From NCBI RefSeq assembly GCF_022601895.1, contig NZ_JAKVIO010000039.1, positions 1 through 37,194 of the forward strand: a stretch of DNA of 37,194 nt, read 5' to 3'. The notes beneath the pieces were generated by a model that saw nothing but the letters and a program-made list of their open reading frames with translations, ran no database searches and was not told the origin of the DNA. A program made the position numbers and the translations under genes. How positions within the stretch are numbered: position 1 is the first letter of the stretch; each line of letters starts with the position of its first letter. This document shows, one piece after another, positions 1 through 8,284 of this stretch. This DNA comes from Sphingomonas sp. LaA6.9 (lineage in GTDB: Bacteria > Pseudomonadota > Alphaproteobacteria > Sphingomonadales > Sphingomonadaceae).

Positions 1-1013
1 TTCTTGCGGAACCAGTCGGCGGGGGCAATGCGGTCGCGTTCGAGCCCGGTCGCTTCGGCATAGGCGGCCCAGCCCTTCATCAGGTGCGGGCCGTTGTTGC
101 GCCCCGAGATCGGGGCAGCGGGCGAGACCTTCAGCGCTTTTTCGACCGCCTGATACGAGGCGTCGAGGCGCGCTTCGTTGATCGGCGCGCCGAGCGCATG
201 CCAGGTCGCGAGCACGTCGTCGGCGAGCGGGTGGCTCCGCCCTTCCTCCTTCACGCGCAGGCAGATCCCGTTGTTGATGACGGTCGAGCCACCGACGCAG
301 CGTCCCTGAAAGACAATTATGTCGCGGTCGCGCGTGGTCTGGATGGCACCGTCGACGAACAGCCGCGCGGCCATGCGCTTTTCCTCGTGCGTGATGCGTG
401 CCGAGGGGTAATGCGGTCCCGCTTCGACGATCAGCACGCGGTAGCCCTGTCGCGCGAGTTCGGCGGCGGCGGTAGCGCCGCCAGCACCCGAGCCGATGAC
501 GATCACTTCTTCCTCGTCGGGCAGCGCGTCATGACCGACAAATGCCTCGTGCGTCAGGTCGTGGCCGGTGCGGACCTCGAGCTTCTGCTCGACCATGGCG
601 CTGCGGTCGCGCAGCGCCGGAAGCGTGTAACCGATCGCCTCGAAAACGGGGTTGTCGGCATTGTCCTCCTGCGTGTTGCCCTGCCAGTGGCCGTAATAGC
701 CGGCATAGATGATTCCGCGCAGCCGCGCGAAATCCTGCATCAGATCGTTCTTCGAGCGCTCGAGCCGGTTGCGCATCCGGCGCACGCGCGTGTCGACGCT
801 GCCCCAGATGAAGAACGGGCCACCGAGCAGGACGCCGAGCAGCAACACGGTCAGCCCGATTTCGCGCGGCTTCTTGCCCGTGATGTTGCCGAACAGGTCC
901 TGTAGATTTTCGACCACCTGTTGCGGGGTGATCGCCATGGGCTGGCCGTGGAAGAGAGCCTCGGCCATCTTGCGCAGAATCAGCGCCTGTATGCGGTTGA
1001 ACGGACGTCGCAT
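1..1013 (-). CDS. GMC-family FAD oxidoreductase with N-terminal membrane anchor (C-terminus outside window)
   Basis: The frame opens at ATG 1013, preceded by a GGGGGAA ribosome site, and stays open to the window edge, so only the first 337 residues are visible. Residues about 52-71 form one hydrophobic segment, followed by a basic stretch. A dinucleotide-binding GSGAGG motif lies at 174-179 and is followed by the usual E-A-G (197-199). The GRCVGGSTVINNG segment is the typical GMC signature that contacts FAD. Family members oxidise alcohols, sugars or sterols with FAD. The N-terminal extension with a membrane helix suggests membrane attachment; substrate and electron acceptor are unknown. The S9 hydrolase gene lies upstream on the same strand, 117 bp away. 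Confidence 0.88.
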   Translation of the reverse strand, partial: MRRPFNRIQALILRKMAEALFHGQPMAITPQQVVENLQDLFGNITGKKPREIGLTVLLLGVLLGGPFFIWGSVDTRVRRMRNRLERSKNDLMQDFARLRGIIYAGYYGHWQGNTQEDNADNPVFEAIGYTLPALRDRSAMVEQKLEVRTGHDLTHEAFVGHDALPDEEEVIVIGSGAGGATAAAELARQGYRVLIVEAGPHYPSARITHEEKRMAARLFVDGAIQTTRDRDIIVFQGRCVGGSTVINNGICLRVKEEGRSHPLADDVLATWHALGAPINEARLDASYQAVEKALKVSPAAPISGRNNGPHLMKGWAAYAEATGLERDRIAPADWFRK

Positions 1014-1130
1014 GCATTTCCCCCGAAGCTGCGACCCACGGGTAAATTCGTATTATTATGCGCGACATAGCACGGATCACGCCGTCCGCAAAAACGGACG
1101 GCGTGTTGCGGCCCCGGATGCCGCAAGATC

Positions 1131-3113
1131 CTATCTCAGCGCGGCCTCAAGTCCTGCCGTGAAGGCCGCGCCTTCGGGCACGGTAGCGCTCGAAGCCCCG
1201 AGAGTTGCGCCGATCGGCTCGGCACGGCCGCCGAGCCAGGTTTCAAGGAAATTCTCGGCAATCGCGTTGAATGCGATGTTGTTCTCGGGCCGCGCAAAGC
1301 CGTGCCCTTCATCGGGGAAGAGTACATAGGTGACGGGAATCCCCTTCGCCTTCATGGCCGCGACAATCTGATCCGATTCGGCCTGATTGACGCGCGGGTC
1401 GTTGGCACCCTGACCGATCAGAAGCGGCTTCACGATCCGGTCGGCCTGGTGGAGCGGTGAGCGTGCCTTGATGAGTGCCAGCCCCTCGGGCGTATTCGGG
1501 TTGCCCATGCGCTGGTGGAACTGTTCGCGCGCGGCTTCCCAATAGGGCGGGATGGTCTGGAGCAGCGTTTCGAGATTGGACGGGCCGACGATGTCGACGC
1601 CGCAGGCGAAGACGTCGGGCGTGAACGCAAGCCCGGCAAGCGTCGCATAGCCGCCATAGGAGCCGCCCATGATCGCGATCCTGTCCTTCTGCGCGATGCC
1701 CTGTCCGACGGCCCAGTCGACCGTGTCGATCAGATCGTCGTGCATCGCCGCACCCCATTGCAGGTCCGCGGCCGAGATGAAGCGCTTGCCGAACCCCGTC
1801 GACCCGCGAAAATTGACCGACAGCACCGCATAGCCGCGATTGGCCAGCCATTGATGATAGGGGTTGAAGGCGAAGCTGTCGCGCGCCCAAGGACCGCCAT
1901 GGACGAGCAGCACCATCGGCACCGGTGCCTTTGGTCGGCCATCGCCGTCAGCATCGCTGCCGGGCGGGAGCGTCAGATAGGCGGTGAGGACCAGCCCGTC
2001 GCGCGCCGCGATTTCCAGTGCGTGCATTGGCGCGAGCGGGGCGTCGGCAAGCTCAGGGCGCGAAACATAGAGTTCCGTGAGCGCTCTCGTGGAGCGATCA
2101 TAAAGATAGACGATGGGAACGGTCGCGACGGGATCGTGCGCGACGGTCCATTTGTCGTCGGCCTCGGTGCGCGACGTGACCGCGATCTCGCCGGGCAACC
2201 GTGACTGGAGGAAGGCAAGATCGTCGCCGATCGCGGGATCGATCGCGGTCCATTCGGTGGTGAGGTAGTTCGCCGCCCATGCCTCGACGACGCCTGTTTT
2301 GGGATTGGTCAGCACAGCGCCGATATCGGCGCGGTCGTGCGCGGCGATGATGTGCGCCTCGCCCGAGGCGACGTCCTGCGCGATCAGTGCGGCGGTGTCG
2401 CGTCCGCGGCTGTCGATCCAGTAGAGCGTGCTGCCATCGGCGGTGAATCCCGCGGGCTGGGTGGTGAGCGCATCCTCCAGCGTGGTCGCGGTGAAGGGTT
2501 CTTCCTCGATCACATTGTCGCTGACGCGGTGAAAGTCATAGCCGCCCGCCGCGTTGGGGGCGAGCGCCATGCGCAGCGTCAGCGTGTCGTCGGCGAGGAA
2601 GCCGGCCATGCCATCGCCATGAATGATGGTGCTGAGCGCGCCCGTATTGAGGTCGAGGCTGTGGACATCGTGCCAGTGCGGGTCGCGGTTGTTCAGCCCG
2701 ATGAGGATGCGATCCCTGATCGTGTGCGAGATGCCGACGATCATGACGCGCGTATTCTCGAAAGGCGTCAGGCAGGTCTCGATGCCGCTTTCGACATCGA
2801 CGCCATAGAGCAGGAAATTCTCGTCACCGCCCTTGTCCTGGACATAGAGCACCGAGCGGCTGTCGGGCGCCCAGAAATGTTCGCGGATGGGGCGGACCGT
2901 TTCGCGCGTGACCGCGCGGGCCTCGTCGAGCGCACCGGCCGGCGCGATCCAGATGTTGAGCACATCGTCGAGTGGCGCGATCCAGCTCAGCCAGTTGCCG
3001 TCGGGACTGAGCGTGCCCGCCATGCGGCTGGGATTGCCGAAGAACCTGGCGCGTTCGATGAGCGGGGCTGCGGCCTGTACGGCCTCGGCGGCGGGCGGGG
3101 AGAGCGTGGTCAT
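1131..3113 (-). CDS. S9 family (prolyl oligopeptidase-type) serine hydrolase
   Basis: The 660-residue protein has an N-terminal beta-propeller-like half and a C-terminal alpha/beta-hydrolase half. The catalytic triad reads as Ser485 in GGSYGG, Asp572 in GANDPR and His604 in DEGHGF. The oxyanion region VHGGPWAR is also present. I chose ATG 3113 because a longer frame starting at 3308 runs back into the end of the GFA gene and has low-complexity, non-homologous sequence. No signal peptide is visible, so it should be cytosolic. Family members cleave short peptides, often after proline or with dipeptidyl/acylaminoacyl specificity; which one applies here is not readable. A poorly conserved tail of about 25 residues follows the hydrolase domain. 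Confidence 0.92.
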   Translation of the reverse strand: MTTLSPPAAEAVQAAAPLIERARFFGNPSRMAGTLSPDGNWLSWIAPLDDVLNIWIAPAGALDEARAVTRETVRPIREHFWAPDSRSVLYVQDKGGDENFLLYGVDVESGIETCLTPFENTRVMIVGISHTIRDRILIGLNNRDPHWHDVHSLDLNTGALSTIIHGDGMAGFLADDTLTLRMALAPNAAGGYDFHRVSDNVIEEEPFTATTLEDALTTQPAGFTADGSTLYWIDSRGRDTAALIAQDVASGEAHIIAAHDRADIGAVLTNPKTGVVEAWAANYLTTEWTAIDPAIGDDLAFLQSRLPGEIAVTSRTEADDKWTVAHDPVATVPIVYLYDRSTRALTELYVSRPELADAPLAPMHALEIAARDGLVLTAYLTLPPGSDADGDGRPKAPVPMVLLVHGGPWARDSFAFNPYHQWLANRGYAVLSVNFRGSTGFGKRFISAADLQWGAAMHDDLIDTVDWAVGQGIAQKDRIAIMGGSYGGYATLAGLAFTPDVFACGVDIVGPSNLETLLQTIPPYWEAAREQFHQRMGNPNTPEGLALIKARSPLHQADRIVKPLLIGQGANDPRVNQAESDQIVAAMKAKGIPVTYVLFPDEGHGFARPENNIAFNAIAENFLETWLGGRAEPIGATLGASSATVPEGAAFTAGLEAALR

Positions 3114-3186
3114 ATTCCAGCCAGATAGGAGCCGCATCGCCCCGGGCAAGTGGACGGCGCGCGGCTTGCTTGGAAATGCGGCGCCG

Positions 3187-3567
3187 CTACTGCGCGTTCT
3201 GCGGCAGCCCGTCGGCGATGTCGTAGTAATCGCCCTTGTCGACGACGAAGATGTGCATCGCCAGATGTGTGTCGGTAGGCGTGTCGAAGGCGCCCATCGC
3301 AACGGCAATGCTGTCCTTGAAGATCGGCTTCCAGAAGAGCGCGGAGCCGCATGTCGAGCAGAAGCCGCGTTTCACCTTTTCCGAGGACTGGAACCATGTC
3401 AGCGCGTCGGCGCCGTTCAGGCGCAGCCTTGATTCAGGCAAATCGGTCGATGCCCAGAAATGGCCCGAGGTCTTGCGGCACTGGCTACAATGGCAGGCAT
3501 CGGGGCCGTGCAACTCCCCCTCGATCTCGAATGTCACTGCGCCGCAGAGGCATGATCCCTTGTGCAT
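3187..3567 (-). CDS. GFA / CENP-V family zinc protein
   Basis: This is a 126-residue protein with the cysteine pattern of the glutathione-dependent formaldehyde-activating (Gfa/CENP-V) fold: CLCGAV near the N-terminus, CHCSQCRK, and a late CSTCGS. These cysteines bind two zinc ions in the family. An in-frame ATG exists at 3582, but GGGAG lies six bases before ATG 3567 and nothing comparable precedes 3582, so the shorter start is preferred. Most bacterial members have no proven enzyme activity; formaldehyde-glutathione adduct formation is only shown for a few. It lies 31 bp after the DNA glycosylase gene, so co-transcription is likely. Confidence 0.9.
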   Translation of the reverse strand: MHKGSCLCGAVTFEIEGELHGPDACHCSQCRKTSGHFWASTDLPESRLRLNGADALTWFQSSEKVKRGFCSTCGSALFWKPIFKDSIAVAMGAFDTPTDTHLAMHIFVVDKGDYYDIADGLPQNAQ

Positions 3568-3598
3568 GTCCAGCTCCCGCATCCCGGCCGACCGTTCG

Positions 3599-4225
3599 TC
3601 AGACCGGCAGTCCCATGTCGGTATTGTAATGGTGCCACGTCATGATCGCGGCGGCGCCGCGGTGCGGGCGCCATTTCTCGGCGAGTTCACGGGTGAGCTT
3701 TTCGCTCGGACGTTCGGGCAGACCAAGGATGCGTCCGATCTCGATCTGCACGGCCAGATCGCCCGCGGGCCAGATATCGGGCCGGCCCTCTGCGAAGAGC
3801 AGGTAGATCTCTGCCGACCAGCGGCCGATCCCCTTGATCCTGACGAGCGCGTCGATCGCCTCCTCGTCATTGTCAGGCAGTGCGTGAAGGTCGAGTTCAC
3901 CCGAGAGTACAAGCTCGGCGAGGCTGCGCGCATAACCCTGCTTCTGGCGCGACAGGCCGCAGGCGCGCAGCGCGTCGTAATCGTGCGAGAGGAGCGTGGC
4001 GGGATCGCAGCCGGCACCGAGTTGGGCTTCGAGCTTGTCCCACACCGCCTGCGCCGCTTTCACGCTGACCTGCTGGCCGACGATCGTGCGCAAAAGCGTC
4101 TGATAGCCGCGCGGGCGGATCCTTGGCTCAGGATAGCCGATCCGACCGAGTGCGGCGGCAAATCCCGGTTCGATCGCAGCGACGGCGTCGATCGAGGCGA
4201 TGATCTGTTCCTGTGATAGTCCCAT
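3599..4225 (-). CDS. DNA-3-methyladenine glycosylase II-like (AlkA/HhH-GPD) base-excision enzyme
   Basis: The 208-residue protein removes alkylated bases from DNA by hydrolysing the N-glycosidic bond. It carries the helix-hairpin-helix (RIKGIGRWSAE, residues 129-139) followed by the Gly/Pro-Asp loop with the catalytic Asp156 (PAGDLAVQ). It has no iron-sulphur cluster cysteines at the C-terminus, as expected for AlkA rather than Nth/MutY. The length fits the compact bacterial AlkA-like group that lacks the E. coli N-terminal domain. ATG 4225 is preceded by GAGA at a workable distance. A 45-base longer in-frame start at 4270 would run through the terminator of the receptor gene and is less likely. 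Confidence 0.9.
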   Translation of the reverse strand: MGLSQEQIIASIDAVAAIEPGFAAALGRIGYPEPRIRPRGYQTLLRTIVGQQVSVKAAQAVWDKLEAQLGAGCDPATLLSHDYDALRACGLSRQKQGYARSLAELVLSGELDLHALPDNDEEAIDALVRIKGIGRWSAEIYLLFAEGRPDIWPAGDLAVQIEIGRILGLPERPSEKLTRELAEKWRPHRGAAAIMTWHHYNTDMGLPV

Positions 4226-4267
4226 TTTGTTCTCATGCCGCAATCCGGATGGCTTGGCCAGCCCGAA

Positions 4268-4302
4268 CAAAGAAGGGCAGACCGCGCAAGCGCAATCTGC
4301 CC
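4268..4302 (-). terminator. Rho-independent terminator of the TonB-dependent receptor gene
   Basis: GGGCAGA and TCTGCCC (4275-4281 and 4296-4302) form a perfect 7-bp stem. An inner CGC/GCG pairing closes a four-base loop. On the minus strand it starts 20 bases after the receptor stop codon and is followed by TTCTTTGTT, a T-rich tail. It also separates the receptor from the glycosylase gene. Confidence 0.75.
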
Positions 4303-4322
4303 TCAGGGGAGGAACTGTTCGG

Positions 4323-6743
4323 TCAGCGCGCGCCGAATGCGTAGCGCATGCTGAGTCCGAATTCTCTGGGCGGGGTCATCGAGGTGATGCCGACATAGGT
4401 GCTGGTGGCCGTCGCCCCTGCCGTCGTGCGGAAGGTGGGCGGCGTCAGTACCTGATAACCGGTGGTCTGGGGTGAGGACCGTGCCAGCGCCTTCTCCACG
4501 TTGAAGGCGTTTTTCACGAACAGCGAAATCTCCCATTGCCCTGCATGATCGCGCAGCCCCGTATAAAGGTTGAGCAGCCCGTAGCTGTCGACATTGTCGA
4601 AGCTGTTGGTCGGGTCAGCCTGTGAATTGCCGTAGAAACTGAACAGTCCGCGAAGATAGGCTTGGCTGATCGACGACAGGTCCATCCGGTATTCGGACTG
4701 CAGCGTAAAGCTGAACGGCGGCTGGAATGACGAGCGCTGCGTTGCCTGACAGGATGACAGGTTGTCCGACCCCACAGCCGCCTGTAACGCGGCGAGCGTC
4801 GGGGCCGTGCCAACGGGGTCGGGAACACCATCGCCGTTGAGATCGGTGCAAGGGATCAGGCCGTTCTTGATCTTGCCAAGCGAATAGCTGGCAACGGCGC
4901 CGATGTCCCAATTGTCCGATGCCGCATAACTGACATCGGCCTCGACCCCGTTCACCTTCACGGGAACCGCGGCGACGAAATTGAACTGGCTGACAGTGGG
5001 GGTGATGGTGACGACACCCCCCGTCACCGTTGCCGCGTAATTCACATAATAGACGCCCGTTGGCGAGCGATAGGGATAGTTCTCATAATCCTGATGATAA
5101 GCCGTGACGTTGAGGCGAAGCCGCTTGTCGAACAAGGTCGACTTGAAGCCGATTTCATAGGATTCCGACTTTTCCGGCGGCAGGTTCAGGAATGAATTTT
5201 CGAGTGCCGATTTCGCGACGCTGAAGTCGCCGACGACGTTGATGGGCGGACGCCACGAACTCCCCGTGGCCGCGTAAATCATCAGATCATCGCTGAAATT
5301 ATGCTTGATCGATGCGGTGTAGATGATCGTGTCCTCGTCCACCGTGGGATCCGGAGTGGCTCCCCGGTTGGCGATGTTGAGGCTGCCCTCGTTATGATAG
5401 TCGATGTAACGCAGGCCGCCGGAAATCTCGGTCCGATCGCCAATCTGTGCGGTGAGATTCCCGAAGAATGACTGCTCGTGCGACTTGCCCGTTCTTGCGA
5501 CGGGTGTCTGGGCGACCGTGACGATCCGACCTCCCAGAAACGGCGGCAGCGCGACCGGCGTTTCATTGACAAGATCACTTGGTGAGTTGGTCTTGTTGTC
5601 GAAAAAGCCCACCACATAGTCGAACAGGTCGAACAGCCGTTCCTCGTTCTGGATGCGGATTTCGTGCGACGTCGCCCTGGCGTGGGTTTCCAGCACCTGC
5701 CCGAACTCGAAATCGGGGAAGAAATTCGCCTGATCCTGTGGCGAGTAGGCGTTCAGATCGAGCGTATAGTGCTGGCCGACATAGATCAGCCGCTGTCCGG
5801 CAAGTGCCAGCTGCGCCTGCCAGTTGTAGACGTCCATCTCCTGATGAACCGAACGTGGCGCATCGAGAATCGACAGGCGGTCCTTCGCACGAATGAGGAC
5901 CGGGCTGGGAGCGGCGGCCGGATTGGTGAGGCTGAACGATTCAACCTGGTCATAGGCCCGCAGCACCTTGTCCATCTTCTGATAGCTGCCCTCCAGCGAC
6001 AGGGCATCGAATGGCTCGATCTTTGCGGATATGCGGCCGCCCTTTGTGCGCTGATAAGGATCGCGCCGGTCGATACCGCCATTGATCGTTCTGACGCGAT
6101 CGACGTCATTTTCGTCCCACACGCCTGCGACGCGAATTGCGGCGACGCCTTCGATGATCGGGATGCCGAAGCCGCCATTCAGGTTGATGGTGCCGATATC
6201 GTTGCCGGTGGCGCTGACATAGCCGCCGATGTCGAAAAGGTCGGGCTTGCGCGTCGTCACGGTGATCGAACCCGAGGGCGCGGCGCGCCCACGCAACGTA
6301 CCCTGCGGCCCACGCAGCACCTCGACCTGCCCGATGTCGTACATGGCCTGCAGCACAAGCCCGGCCTGGATGGGTGCGTCGTTCTGGTAGAACTCGACCG
6401 TCGGGTTGAATCCGCTTGCATTGACGTCGAAATTGACGCCGCGGAGCGACGCATTTCCGCCCGTACCGTTGGAGACGTTGCTCAGGCTGAGGCCCGGAAC
6501 GAGATTCTGCACGTCATTGAAGTTGCGCAGGTTCAGCTTCTCGATGTCCTCTCCGGTCACCGCATTGACCACCAGCGGTACGTCCTGCGCACTCTCATCC
6601 CTGCGGCGCGCGGTGACGATGATGTCGTTGGAGGCGGCTTCATTCCCGGCCATCGCCGATGAACTGGCATCCTGAGCAAGAGCCGGAATCGAAAATGACG
6701 AAGCGCCGACACATAAAAATGAAAGAAAATATCTTTTATTCAT
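4323..6743 (-). CDS. TonB-dependent outer-membrane receptor
   Basis: This 806-residue precursor takes up a large or scarce substrate across the outer membrane using energy from TonB-ExbBD. A signal peptide (MNKRYFLSFLCVGASS... ending at ALAQ) precedes a TonB box-like NDIIVTARRR. The plug domain follows at about residues 45-150, with the motif GPQGTLRGRAAPSGS, a variant of the usual GRNATGG. The rest is beta-barrel, ending in aromatic-rich strands (MRYAFGAR). The start at 6743 gives the signal peptide and has GAGGGG upstream; 17 extra residues from an earlier in-frame start are rejected. The type is common in sphingomonads and its ligand cannot be read. Its own promoter and terminator suggest a single-gene unit beside the redox operon. 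Confidence 0.93.
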   Translation of the reverse strand: MNKRYFLSFLCVGASSFSIPALAQDASSSAMAGNEAASNDIIVTARRRDESAQDVPLVVNAVTGEDIEKLNLRNFNDVQNLVPGLSLSNVSNGTGGNASLRGVNFDVNASGFNPTVEFYQNDAPIQAGLVLQAMYDIGQVEVLRGPQGTLRGRAAPSGSITVTTRKPDLFDIGGYVSATGNDIGTINLNGGFGIPIIEGVAAIRVAGVWDENDVDRVRTINGGIDRRDPYQRTKGGRISAKIEPFDALSLEGSYQKMDKVLRAYDQVESFSLTNPAAAPSPVLIRAKDRLSILDAPRSVHQEMDVYNWQAQLALAGQRLIYVGQHYTLDLNAYSPQDQANFFPDFEFGQVLETHARATSHEIRIQNEERLFDLFDYVVGFFDNKTNSPSDLVNETPVALPPFLGGRIVTVAQTPVARTGKSHEQSFFGNLTAQIGDRTEISGGLRYIDYHNEGSLNIANRGATPDPTVDEDTIIYTASIKHNFSDDLMIYAATGSSWRPPINVVGDFSVAKSALENSFLNLPPEKSESYEIGFKSTLFDKRLRLNVTAYHQDYENYPYRSPTGVYYVNYAATVTGGVVTITPTVSQFNFVAAVPVKVNGVEADVSYAASDNWDIGAVASYSLGKIKNGLIPCTDLNGDGVPDPVGTAPTLAALQAAVGSDNLSSCQATQRSSFQPPFSFTLQSEYRMDLSSISQAYLRGLFSFYGNSQADPTNSFDNVDSYGLLNLYTGLRDHAGQWEISLFVKNAFNVEKALARSSPQTTGYQVLTPPTFRTTAGATATSTYVGITSMTPPREFGLSMRYAFGAR

Positions 6744-6943
6744 GCCACATTTCCCCTCTCGTTTATAATTATAATGTGATTTAAAGCCGTTCATCGATCA
6801 GCGAAATCATGACAAAAGATCATCGCTAACTGTGTTACGTGCGAGCAATCTCAAATTTTATTGTGAGTTAAGCTGAAATCGACTAATAATGGTCGCAAAC
6901 TACTGCATTGCCGGACCCTTTTCGCCAGGGCTGGCGGGTGGAT
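6744..6943 (-). promoter_or_regulatory. AT-rich promoter region of the TonB-dependent receptor
   Basis: This 200-bp gap is much richer in A+T than its surroundings. On the minus strand a perfect TATAAT (6773 down to 6768) lies 24 bases before the receptor start, leaving a short leader that contains GAGGGG. I see no convincing -35 hexamer at 17 bp, so the promoter may depend on an activator. The right end (6923-6936) holds a small CGCCA/TGGCG hairpin after the DUF1552 stop, without a T tail. Confidence 0.4.
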
Positions 6944-8284
6944 TCAAACGAGCAATTCCCTGATCGCCTTGTTCGTCTCCAGGCTTTCGGTGCCCCAACG
7001 GTCGACCGACACGCCCATGACCTGCTGCAAGGTCAGACCCACACGGCTGACGGGGGTTCCTTCGCCCGCAATGTGCAGCCCGGTGCGGATGCGACCGCCG
7101 CCCGAGCCCGCGGTCATCATCGGGATGTTGTCGACGGTGTGGAACTTGGCGAACTCGGTCTCGCTGTGCGCAAAGACCAGACTGTTGTCGAGCAGCGTGC
7201 GGTCGCCCTCCTTCACCGAGTCCAGCGCCTTGATGAAATAGACCCAGGCTTCCATGCACTTGTTGACGAAGAAGGTCGCCTCCGGCTGGTAGCCGAGGCG
7301 GTTGTCGAGCACCTCCTCATGGGTCAGCTGGTGGTGCGTGATCGTGCTGCCGATCCGCGTGAGCGACGATGCGCCATTGTTGAAATTCATGTTGAAGACG
7401 CGCGTATTGTCGCAGGCCATTGCCATGACGAGGAGGTCCGCCATGATCTCGTGGTTGCGCATCACATTCTCGATCTCGGCATTGACGGGCAGTTCGGGCA
7501 CCTTGCCCGGCACGACGCAGCCCTGCATCGGTTCGGGTTTGGTGAGCTGGACGTCGAGCTGCTTTTCGAGCTGGCGGAGCGAAGTGAAATACTGGTCGAG
7601 CCTTTGCTTGTCGGCCGCCCCCAGCCGCGTTTCGATCGCCTGACGTTGCTCGGTGACGCCCGAAAGCACGCTGCGGCGCGCCAGCACCGCGGGGTCCGGC
7701 GTGAAGTTCGCGCTGTTGGGATCTCGAAAACCGGGGCCGAAGAGCCGCGTGTAGAGCGCAGCGGGCGAGACTTCGGCGGGATTGAGATTGCCGTTGCCGC
7801 GCCCCGAAAGCGAGTTGCGCGGATCGCCAGTTGCCGAAATCTCGAGCGAGCGGAAGCGCGTGCGCGTGCCGATGACATCGCCGATCGCGACGTCGAAAGA
7901 GGTTCCGGGAAGGCCGCGATCGGCGGCGATCGCCATGCCCGTGCGGATGCCGATGCCACCGCTGATGTGCGGCAGGTTGGGCTTGCCGTCGAGCGGCAGG
8001 GTGAAGTCGCCGAGGATGTTGACCTTGTGCCTGAGCGGCTCGATCGCAGCGAGCTCCTCCTTGAGATCATAGTCGGCGCCGATCTTGTTGGGGAACCATC
8101 GCGGCGGGTTGACGCCGAGACCCCAGAACCAGGTGCCGAAACGGACGGGCACCGGCGCCCCCGTTGCGGCCATCGCCTCGCCGTTGACGTCGAGGAAGAT
8201 GTCGAGAAGCGGCAGGCCGATGGCGACCGCCATTCCGTTGACGGCACCCCTGAGCGCGGTCCTGCGATCGAGCGTGAAGGTCAT
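6944..8284 (-). CDS. DUF1552 family protein, Tat-exported
   Basis: The 446-residue protein matches the DUF1552 family (sequence features WFWGLGVNPPRWFP, HQLTHEEV and SETEFA), known mostly from planctomycetes and myxobacteria, where it commonly sits beside DUF1592 proteins. A twin-arginine signal is visible: DRRTALRG at residues 6-13, then a hydrophobic stretch. It should therefore be folded, perhaps with a cofactor, before export to the periplasm. The family has no demonstrated reaction known to me. Its start codon overlaps the stop of the upstream DUF1592 gene (ATGA at 8281-8284), which implies translational coupling and a shared role. It is the last gene of the eight-gene operon. Confidence 0.9.
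   Translation of the reverse strand: MTFTLDRRTALRGAVNGMAVAIGLPLLDIFLDVNGEAMAATGAPVPVRFGTWFWGLGVNPPRWFPNKIGADYDLKEELAAIEPLRHKVNILGDFTLPLDGKPNLPHISGGIGIRTGMAIAADRGLPGTSFDVAIGDVIGTRTRFRSLEISATGDPRNSLSGRGNGNLNPAEVSPAALYTRLFGPGFRDPNSANFTPDPAVLARRSVLSGVTEQRQAIETRLGAADKQRLDQYFTSLRQLEKQLDVQLTKPEPMQGCVVPGKVPELPVNAEIENVMRNHEIMADLLVMAMACDNTRVFNMNFNNGASSLTRIGSTITHHQLTHEEVLDNRLGYQPEATFFVNKCMEAWVYFIKALDSVKEGDRTLLDNSLVFAHSETEFAKFHTVDNIPMMTAGSGGGRIRTGLHIAGEGTPVSRVGLTLQQVMGVSVDRWGTESLETNKAIRELLV

Noticed and set aside
529-1080. 183-residue frame over the GMC gene
   Set aside because: Out of frame with the GMC motifs and rich in Arg/Ala/His; the real gene is cut by the window edge.
3114-3308. N-terminal extension of the S9 hydrolase by 65 residues
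   Set aside because: It overlaps the 3' end of the GFA gene, is low-complexity Ser/Thr/Arg sequence, and ATG 3113 gives a normal start.
6923-6936. CGCCA-GGGC-TGGCG hairpin as terminator of the redox operon
   Set aside because: Stem of five and no T run on the minus strand; too weak to call.
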